A stretch of 17,044 nt of DNA, from NCBI GenBank assembly GCA_002319915.1, contig DCFQ01000099.1, positions 1 to 17,044 on the forward strand. Direction: 5' to 3'. Source of the stretch: Bacteroidales bacterium UBA1800 (GTDB lineage: Bacteria > Bacteroidota > Bacteroidia > Bacteroidales > VadinHA17). The translations under genes were made by a program, and so were the position numbers. Under the pieces are notes generated by a model. The model had not been told where the DNA came from, made no database searches, and saw nothing but the letters and a program-made list of their open reading frames with translations. Positions 13,132 through 17,044 of the stretch are shown one piece after another; position 1 is the first letter of the stretch; every line of letters begins with the position of its first letter.

Positions 13132-15324
13132 CTAAAAGGTACCCCAGGTTTTGCCGGGTTTACTGCCCATTTCAAGGACCAGTGTCCCCCCGTTTATGAC
13201 AGCCTCATGGCTTATGGCTGGCTTCTCAAGGAGTTTTCCATTGAGCGTGGCTGAAATGACATACTTGTTCCTCTCACTATTGTCACGCGCCAGGACAGTA
13301 AATATTTTTCCATTGCTGAGACGGACCTTTATTTTGTTGAACAGCGGGCTGCCCAGCTGGTATTCAGGAATGCCGGGTGTAAGTGGATAGAATCCCATTG
13401 CCGAGAACACGTAAAATGCCGACAGGCCGCCTCCGTCCTCATCCCCCGGAACGCCCATCAGGTCGTTCCTGAACCAGGTATCCATCAGCATCCTGACCCT
13501 TTTCTGCGTTTTCCACGGTTTCCCGGCCAGGTTGTAGAGGTATGCGATATGCATTGAAGGTTCATTGCCCATCACGAACTGTCCGACATTCCCTGTGGCA
13601 TCGGGCATGGTTGCATAATATTGCCATTTTGACCTTCCGAGTGGTTCCGTGAACAGCCTGTCGAGCTTCTCATCGAACTTTTCCCTGCCGCCCATCATGG
13701 ATATGAGGTCTGCAAATGCATGGTATGGTTGCCAGATATAGGTCCAGCCGTTATTCTCATCGTAATAGTCGCGGGCACCCATGCCGCCGTCAAAGCGGTA
13801 ATCGAGCGGTTCGATCCAGTTCCCACTGCTGTCCTTTGGATGGTAAAAGCCCGTCGAAGGATTAAAAAGGTTCCTGTAATTCAGGCTTCTCGCCGAGAAA
13901 AAGTCATAGTCGGACTTCAAGCCAAGTTCCTTCGCAATCCGGGCCATGCACCAGTCGTCCCACGATGAGGCAAGGGTGACGGCTACAGCCTGCCGCTTTT
14001 CCCAGGAGTGGACCTTTGGGCACGTTTCAGCCTCTCCTTTCCTGAGTGCCGGGAAGTACCCTTTCCTGTCATAGAACCTGTCGATCCAGGTAGCGCTGTC
14101 CCTTACCCAGGGAAGCTTTGTCTCGTTGAGGATGGTGTTCTTCAGATGTTCATAGGCTTCCTTAAGGTCAAATCCGCGGATGCCCTTTTCCCAGGCATCC
14201 AGGACCACAGCCGCTGAATGATTACCGTTCATCGCATGCATGTCACCAGTAGGGGTGGGAAAGGTTGGCATCCAGCCCGACTGCCTTGCCATCCTTATAT
14301 ATGAAGTGATCTTTGCAGCCTGTTCTTCAGGGTGAAGGAGGACCTGCAGGGGGTGCAGCGCCAGGTGTGTATCCCATACCCAGTCGTCGGTATAAAAATC
14401 GGTATCGTCAGCAGCCTCGGTCCTGTTGTCCCAAACACTGAAATAGTTCCCGTCCTCGGTCACGTTTATCATTCTCTCGGAGCACCTGTAAAGGGAAGTG
14501 TAAAATACTGTCCGCTGATCCGCACTCCCGCCTTCAATCTTTATGCGGGAGAGAGTTTCATTCCATGCATCCCTGGCCCGGGCCGCGACTTCCTCAAGAC
14601 TTTTGCCGCCGATATTTTCCCTCAGGTTTTTTTCAGCCTGGACCGTGCTGATATACGACAAACCATAACGGATGTTAAGTTCAGCTGCATCAGGAGATTT
14701 AAAGGATATGATCAGGCCGCTGCCGTTGTTACGGGCTGCCGGCGTTTCAGTGACCTTCCCCGGCACCCTGTCGGTCTCCATGAAAACATATGTCTTTACC
14801 CCGTTAAAAATTTCGTACCCTGAAATTTTACCATCCCGGCAATCGATCTTCCCCTCGCCGTTGGTCCTGATGAGAAAGCCATGGTCGCCGGGCTTGTTAA
14901 AGTGCAGGCTGAAGAACCCGGCTTTGCCGGCAGGAGCAAACCGCAGATCGATCTCATGTCCCTCGAGGTAAACGGAATACCTGTAAGGAGTTATTATTTC
15001 GTTGTCGTAAGTATACGGCTGATCCTGACCGTTCCTTTCAGCCTCGACCGAAAAGGGAAGGAGAGAAAAGATATTCCAGGACCTGTGGGAGATTATATTG
15101 AGCGGAAAGCTTTTTATGGTATTTGATGTGAAGTTTTCCCTGTCGGGATAGAAGCGGACCATGCTGTTCGGCAGGTGGACGGTCGGGTATGTGGGGACAA
15201 GCAGATGGCTGATGTTCCCGATGCGGGGATTCACATAATCAACCGGTTCCAGCTTTCCTTTCGTACATGATCCGGCCAAAAGGCAGGAAAAAACGATAAG
15301 TAATGTGTATGAGATATTTTTCAT
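13132..15324 (-). CDS. GH92-family glycosidase lipoprotein (alpha-mannosidase-like, divergent)
   Basis: This 730-residue exported lipoprotein has signal MKNISYTLLIVFSCLLAGSC with probable lipidated Cys20. The N-terminal beta domain starts VDYVNPRIG (28-36) and includes PYRYSVYLEGHEIDLRFAPAGKAGFFSLHF (113-142). The (alpha/alpha)6 catalytic domain carries WDTHLALHP (317-325), YDENNGWTYIWQPYH (521-535), MGNEPSMHIAYLYN (585-598), PGDEDGGGLSAFYVFSAMGFYP (626-647) and GSPLF. Glu523 and Asp628/Asp630 match in spacing the acid and base pair of characterised GH92 enzymes, which are Ca-dependent exo-alpha-mannosidases. Two features differ from the common form: the N-terminal glycine-rich loop is replaced by GNISHLLVPTYPTVHLPNSM, and NEPSHH reads NEPSMH. 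Substrate is therefore uncertain. Length fits the family. The gene follows the P1-peptidase gene by 85 bases. Confidence 0.92.
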   Translation of the reverse strand: MKNISYTLLIVFSCLLAGSCTKGKLEPVDYVNPRIGNISHLLVPTYPTVHLPNSMVRFYPDRENFTSNTIKSFPLNIISHRSWNIFSLLPFSVEAERNGQDQPYTYDNEIITPYRYSVYLEGHEIDLRFAPAGKAGFFSLHFNKPGDHGFLIRTNGEGKIDCRDGKISGYEIFNGVKTYVFMETDRVPGKVTETPAARNNGSGLIISFKSPDAAELNIRYGLSYISTVQAEKNLRENIGGKSLEEVAARARDAWNETLSRIKIEGGSADQRTVFYTSLYRCSERMINVTEDGNYFSVWDNRTEAADDTDFYTDDWVWDTHLALHPLQVLLHPEEQAAKITSYIRMARQSGWMPTFPTPTGDMHAMNGNHSAAVVLDAWEKGIRGFDLKEAYEHLKNTILNETKLPWVRDSATWIDRFYDRKGYFPALRKGEAETCPKVHSWEKRQAVAVTLASSWDDWCMARIAKELGLKSDYDFFSARSLNYRNLFNPSTGFYHPKDSSGNWIEPLDYRFDGGMGARDYYDENNGWTYIWQPYHAFADLISMMGGREKFDEKLDRLFTEPLGRSKWQYYATMPDATGNVGQFVMGNEPSMHIAYLYNLAGKPWKTQKRVRMLMDTWFRNDLMGVPGDEDGGGLSAFYVFSAMGFYPLTPGIPEYQLGSPLFNKIKVRLSNGKIFTVLARDNSERNKYVISATLNGKLLEKPAISHEAVINGGTLVLEMGSKPGKTWGTF

Positions 15325-15340
15325 AGTTATGATTTTTAAC

Positions 15341-15400
15341 CACTGAGTTACACTGAGTTAAAATAGATTTGTACCCGGCAACCAGCGCCCAGCAACCAGC
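15341..15400. repeat. Two short tandem repeats between the peptidase and GH92 genes
   Basis: CACTGAGTTA occurs twice in exact tandem at 15341-15360. GCAACCAGC occurs at 15378-15386 and 15392-15400 with a 14-base period (gcaaccagcgccca, then gcaaccagcacccg). Short degenerate repeats of the CACNGAGTTA and CAACCAGC kinds are common intergenic debris in this and related phyla. They fill most of the 85-base gap and leave no clear promoter or terminator between the two genes. Confidence 0.6.
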
Positions 15401-15409
15401 ACCCGAACA

Positions 15410-16540
15410 TCACCTGATCCTGTTATATTGCTTCATTATCCTGATCGTTTCATCGACAGGCAGGGCTTCGATCCTGAAGTTGTGCCTGCCGGTCGCGGAT
15501 TTAGCTGCAAAGAGGGAATTGACTATCGCCTCCTCCGTTGATTCGATCACGGCTTCAAACAGGAGGTCCATCTCTTCATTCCGCAGGTTGTCAATGACCT
15601 GTATCCTGTCACCGGAAGCATAGGGGATCCGGTTCTTCTCATAAGTTGATACAGCGATGGCGTAGTCGCCGCTGCTGTTGGATGTCATACCGCCGGTGCG
15701 GGCAATACCGGAGACCGCCCTGGATGCAAGCCTTTTCAGGTTCCTCGGATCGAGCGGGGCATCGGTCATAATTACGACCATGCAGGATCCATCCTCCTTG
15801 TACTCTTCCGGCACCTTGCTGAACTTGTATTTGCCAAGCTCCCTTCCCACCGGAACACCGTCAATCTGAAGGATGCCTCCAAAGTTTGTCTGAACAAGGA
15901 CCCCTACGGTGTACCCGCCCCGTGACCGCGGCAGCACCCTCGAGGAAGTCCCGATGCCTCCCTTGAAACCAAAGCAGACAGTTCCTGTCCCGGCACCCAC
16001 ATTGCCCTCCGGTACAGTCCCGGCATCGGCACTATTGATTGCCTGGATCACAAGCTCCCTGGTGACAGCCTTTAGTCTTGGATCGTTCAGGCCTGCATCA
16101 TTTGTCTCGCCCACCACAGGGTTGACGCTTGTGATCATCCCGTTCCCGGGCTGGCTCAGCGTATATTCAATCACAGCATCAGCTGCCGTCGGCACACTGA
16201 GAGTACTTGTTAGGATAATCGGCGTTTCAATGTTCCCAAGCTCCTCAACCTGTGTGTACCCGGTGAGTTTGCCGAACCCGTTTCCGACAAATATTGCAGC
16301 CGGCACCTTGTTCCGGAAAAGGTTCCCGTCATGAGGGAGTATGGCAGTCACCCCGGTATTGACCGAATCAGGCTCCCTTACAGTCAAATGCCCCACCTTC
16401 ACCCCAGGCACATCGGTAATCGCATTGTTTCTGCCGGGATTCAGAATGCCTATCCTGATGCCGTAATCAGCCGCCCTTTTTTTCTGTGCTTCCATATTCA
16501 GACATGTTGCGAGTGCCAGTATAATGATCAAATATCGCAT
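15410..16540 (-). CDS. Secreted P1/DmpA-family (S58) aminopeptidase
   Basis: The 376-residue protein belongs to the L-aminopeptidase/D-esterase DmpA family, N-terminal-nucleophile hydrolases that cleave themselves into alpha and beta chains. The signal peptide is MRYLIIILALATCLNMEAQ. Family landmarks are NAITDVPGVKVGH (39-51), TGVTAILPH (62-70), FVGNGFGKLTG (84-94), GNVGAGTGTVCFGFKGGIGTSSRVL (179-203), TDAPLDPRNLKRLASRAVSGIARTGG (259-284) and SNSSGDYAIAVST (287-299). By comparison with DmpA, Ser290 in SSGD should be the nucleophile and processing should occur before it. The residue before the scissile bond is Ser289, where DmpA has Gly. Substrates in the family are N-terminal or beta-amino-acid peptides; the signal peptide places this one in the periplasm or outside. 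The methyltransferase gene lies 62 bases upstream. Confidence 0.93.
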   Translation of the reverse strand: MRYLIIILALATCLNMEAQKKRAADYGIRIGILNPGRNNAITDVPGVKVGHLTVREPDSVNTGVTAILPHDGNLFRNKVPAAIFVGNGFGKLTGYTQVEELGNIETPIILTSTLSVPTAADAVIEYTLSQPGNGMITSVNPVVGETNDAGLNDPRLKAVTRELVIQAINSADAGTVPEGNVGAGTGTVCFGFKGGIGTSSRVLPRSRGGYTVGVLVQTNFGGILQIDGVPVGRELGKYKFSKVPEEYKEDGSCMVVIMTDAPLDPRNLKRLASRAVSGIARTGGMTSNSSGDYAIAVSTYEKNRIPYASGDRIQVIDNLRNEEMDLLFEAVIESTEEAIVNSLFAAKSATGRHNFRIEALPVDETIRIMKQYNRIR

Positions 16541-16602
16541 TTTTTACGGTTTAATTCCTGGTTATTCTGGTCCCGGTAAGGGAATTTGGAGGAACGGGCC
16601 CG

Positions 16603-17044
16603 TTATCTGGTGCAAACGGCAATGTATTCCTGTGAATCTGGACCCAGCCCGCTGCTGTCAAAATCTCCAAGGATGGAATAGGTGGCAAACGGAGACCGCT
16701 CTATCAGGTGTTCAAGTTCAAACCTGAAGAAGTACCTGAGCGATGAATTCCATTCTTTTGCATGCTCCATGCTTCCATCGTTCCATTCGATCCTGAAGGT
16801 CATATTGATCAGCTGGTTCAGCAGGTCGGGTCTTGTTGACACGATCCGCCGAACGACCTTCCCGGGCTCATACTCGCCTTCAAAATCCCTTACCCTGTCG
16901 AGGCCGGTTATCAGCATTTTAAGATTAGGTACAAAGGCATCAAAGATAAACCTGCCTCCCGGATTCAGGTTCTTATGGACATGAACCAATGCTTTCATCT
17001 GGTCCGTCTTTTGGGTCAAATGCATGAATACCCTGAACGGCGCT
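16603..17044 (-). CDS. SAM-dependent class I methyltransferase, C-terminal part (partial)
   Basis: The frame ends at 16603 and stays open to the right window edge, so at least the N-terminal half with the SAM-binding glycine motif lies outside. The visible part reads APFRVFMHLTQKTDQMKALVHVHKNLNPGGRFIFDAFVPN, the typical post-motif region of small class I methyltransferases (pfR.fmHL....dq...l..v...L.pGG...fD...P). A beta-rich C-terminal extension follows (GEYEPGKVVRRIVSTR, MTFRIEWNDG, RYFFRFELEHLIERSPF, EYIAVCTR). The Met at 17025 is internal to the motif and is not the true start. The substrate is unknown. A 12-bp palindrome, AACGGGCCCGTT, overlaps the stop codon at 16593-16604. Confidence 0.85.
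   Translation of the reverse strand, partial: APFRVFMHLTQKTDQMKALVHVHKNLNPGGRFIFDAFVPNLKMLITGLDRVRDFEGEYEPGKVVRRIVSTRPDLLNQLINMTFRIEWNDGSMEHAKEWNSSLRYFFRFELEHLIERSPFATYSILGDFDSSGLGPDSQEYIAVCTR

Overview
The window looks like a chromosomal segment of a Bacteroidota bacterium, probably class Bacteroidia or a close relative. The evidence is the gene content: a DUF3078 outer-membrane protein, a PF13568-type barrel, a GH92 lipoprotein, and a small membrane protein typical of the phylum. Most genes also lack Shine-Dalgarno sequences and have A-rich leaders, and one TAnnTTTG-type promoter pair is visible. Base composition is even throughout. I see no rRNA, tRNA, insertion sequence, prophage, integrase or CRISPR array. 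No gene-free stretch exceeds 300 bases; the longest are 2088-2349, 4361-4587 and 9700-9910.

Layout. Positions 1-48 hold a short 16-base-period tandem repeat cut by the window edge. Positions 178-2087 (minus strand) carry a two-repeat YegP-family protein with its own probable terminator, then a DUF3078 outer-membrane protein followed by mscL, closed by a strong terminator. A divergent intergenic region with back-to-back TATATTTG boxes separates these from a HerA-like/DUF853 ATPase (2350-3903, plus). A small single-pass membrane protein (3935-4360, minus) converges on that ATPase. Positions 4470-4573 carry a degenerate palindromic repeat.

The centrepiece is a tightly packed five-gene minus-strand operon (9699 down to 4588). 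In order of transcription it encodes an outer-membrane barrel protein, a LolD/MacB-type ABC ATPase, two different FtsX-like permeases, and a periplasmic LolA-like protein of the 'outer membrane lipoprotein-sorting' family. Two junctions are 4-base ATGA overlaps and the other two gaps are 9 and 11 bases. Together these parts would span inner membrane, periplasm and outer membrane. I infer a trans-envelope lipid or lipoprotein trafficking or extraction module; its cargo cannot be read from sequence.

Divergent from this operon are a highly charged LEA/apolipoprotein-like helical-repeat protein (9911-10300) and a small outer-membrane barrel (10436-11116). Converging on them is a minus-strand pair: a secreted protein of unknown function (11884-12963) and an overlapping secreted lysozyme-fold protein resembling a lytic transglycosylase (11129-11902). 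The right end (13132-17044, minus) carries a divergent GH92 glycosidase lipoprotein, a secreted P1/DmpA-type self-processing peptidase, and the C-terminal part of a SAM-dependent methyltransferase cut by the window edge.
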